Assembly: GCA_002495945.1 (NCBI GenBank)
Contig: DAHU01000072.1
Span: 1-6,733 of the forward strand
Direction of reading: 5' to 3'
From: Euryarchaeota archaeon UBA13
GTDB taxonomy: Archaea > Thermoplasmatota > Poseidoniia > Poseidoniales > Poseidoniaceae
DNA length: 6,733 bases
The translations under genes and the position numbers were made by a program. The notes below the pieces were generated by a model that saw nothing but the letters and a program-made list of their open reading frames with translations, was not told where the DNA came from and ran no database searches. Positions 5,664-6,733 of this stretch are shown here, in pieces; position 1 is the first letter of the stretch, and the number at the start of each line of letters is the position of its first letter.

Positions 5664-6733
5664 TCAAGCCACCAATTTGGCTTCACATTCATCGAGTCTC
5701 GCCTTCGCAACGATATGGTCTGGATCGAGTTGCAGGACTGCTCGCCATGCTGAACCTGCAGCGTCAAAGTGTTCCGATTCGTGATACATTGCCGCAATGT
5801 GTAATCTTGAGTCAAGGTGTTGTGGGTCGGCTTTTATTGCTGCCTCAAAGTCACTCATAGCGTTATCATTGCGCCCCCATTCAAGATACAGTAGCCCTCT
5901 TTGATGCCATGCTGGAGCGTAATCTGGGTTAATTCGTAACGCTTCATTGAGCGGCGTTTCTGCACGTTCTGGACGGTCCAATGCAATGAAACAAGCGGCT
6001 AACTGGGTGAGTGCTTGGTGATGATGTGGTGCCTTTTCTAACACTATGTCAAGGTCCTCTCTGGCTCGGGCCCATTCCCCTAACATCATTTCAGCCTCCG
6101 CTTTTCGGAACCTTGCCAAGGTAAAGTTGGGTGCCAAATCAAGTAGTATTTCAGCATCATCCAAAGCCTTCCTCGCTTCATCCATCGCCATGTATATGCT
6201 ACACCTGTTTAATCTCGCTCGGATATGATTAGTATCGGCTTTCAGGGTCTTACCATAGTATTCTAATGCCAGCCCAAGATGTCCACTACGTGCTTCGATG
6301 TTACCTCTAACATAGGTAATTACTGGGCTGTCGCCGTGGATGTCTGCAACATCGATTAGACTTGCAGCCGCGGTAATATCTCCCTGGTCAAGTGCTAACA
6401 ATGCTGCTTCTGCTGCTGCCGATGAGTCGTCCTCGGGCAGTAGTCGTCGTGCTCTAGTTAGTGATTCTTCAGCCGCATCTAGGTTACGCAATAAACGGTG
6501 CGTTCGAGCATGTCCAAGCCAAGCAACGCCAAGTTCTCTGTTGAGTTTCAACGCTCCTTCAAACGCTGCTATAGCAACTGATAACAAGGTTGCATCGGTC
6601 TCTCCCGTACCGTCTCTTGCCTTGTCGGCATTGACTAAGTGTAGCCTGCCCTCAACTACGTGAAGTAATGCATGGTCAATTCCGACAGGAGTTGTGTCGA
6701 GCAACCGTTGCGCTTCATCAGGTCTGCCGTCAA
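5664..6733 (-). CDS. Tetratricopeptide-repeat protein, N-terminus beyond the right edge
   Basis: The frame is open from the right edge to TGA at 5666-5664 (355 codons seen). The TTG at 6704 is not the start: the upstream codons read DGRPDEAQRLLDTTP, itself a typical TPR helix ending, so the gene continues outside the window. Counting from the first full codon, about eight consecutive 34-residue TPR units cover residues 69-339. Examples are APAWHQRGLLYLEWGRNDNA, followed by MSDFEAAIKADPQ (272-304), and the units starting at about 136, 170, 204, 238 and 306. The repeats carry the usual small residues at positions 8 and 20 and a proline at 32. The protein ends shortly after the last repeat. TPR arrays form a superhelix that binds partner proteins; the partner is unknown. 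No signal peptide or membrane helix is visible in this part. The coding sequence is visibly richer in G+C than the leftmost genes. It is convergent with the YjbQ-family gene. Confidence 0.93.
   Translation of the reverse strand, partial: DGRPDEAQRLLDTTPVGIDHALLHVVEGRLHLVNADKARDGTGETDATLLSVAIAAFEGALKLNRELGVAWLGHARTHRLLRNLDAAEESLTRARRLLPEDDSSAAAEAALLALDQGDITAAASLIDVADIHGDSPVITYVRGNIEARSGHLGLALEYYGKTLKADTNHIRARLNRCSIYMAMDEARKALDDAEILLDLAPNFTLARFRKAEAEMMLGEWARAREDLDIVLEKAPHHHQALTQLAACFIALDRPERAETPLNEALRINPDYAPAWHQRGLLYLEWGRNDNAMSDFEAAIKADPQHLDSRLHIAAMYHESEHFDAAGSAWRAVLQLDPDHIVAKARLDECEAKLVA

Noticed and set aside
6340..6663. A 107-codon plus-strand ORF rich in Ser and Ala
   Set aside because: It is antisense to the TPR gene; the composition comes from the Ala/Leu/Glu-rich repeats read backwards.
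6702..6704. TTG as start of the TPR gene
   Set aside because: The upstream codons continue an obvious TPR motif to the window edge, so the true start is outside.

Overview
The window looks like a chromosomal stretch from an archaeon, most plausibly a planktonic marine euryarchaeon of the Marine Group II / Ca. Poseidoniales kind. The evidence is indirect. Genes are tightly packed, most starts lack a clear Shine-Dalgarno, and several membrane proteins are small and of uncharacterised families. One secreted protein is built from aspartate-rich thrombospondin-type-3-like calcium loops with paired cysteines, a style I associate with that group. There is no rRNA, tRNA, mobile element or CRISPR array, and no intergenic stretch exceeds about 100 bases. 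The lineage call is an inference.

Layout, left to right. Positions 1-3936 hold five genes on the minus strand, transcribed right to left, with gaps of about 40-90 bases that could make one transcript. In transcription order they are: a thioredoxin-fold lipoprotein with an unusual CX3C motif (3412-3936); a single-pass membrane protein with an extracellular beta-sandwich-like domain and a cytoplasmic C2H2-type zinc-binding motif (2718-3362); an aldo/keto reductase (1843-2679); a DUF3592 membrane protein (936-1781); and a second two-helix membrane protein that leaves the window at the left edge (1-843). This last gene is easy to miss because it starts with GTG and has no stop inside the window. 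The last two proteins share the N-terminal motif [M/V]-S-x-x-F-W-[D/E] and may be distant relatives.

An 85-base divergent intergenic region (3937-4021) separates this group from two plus-strand genes. These are a secreted calcium-loop protein anchored by a C-terminal helix (4022-5095) and a YjbQ/UPF0047-family protein (5146-5607). A convergent 56-base gap follows. The last gene is a minus-strand tetratricopeptide-repeat protein (5664 to the right edge) whose N-terminus lies outside the window.

Working together: four or five of the eight products are at or in the membrane, so the window is mainly a cell-surface neighbourhood. The aldo/keto reductase and YjbQ protein are ordinary cytosolic enzymes that happen to sit inside it. 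Nothing proves a shared pathway. The points most worth a second look are the CX3C lipoprotein, the membrane-tethered zinc finger, and the shared N-terminal motif of the two leftmost proteins. I do not see a clearly new multi-gene system.
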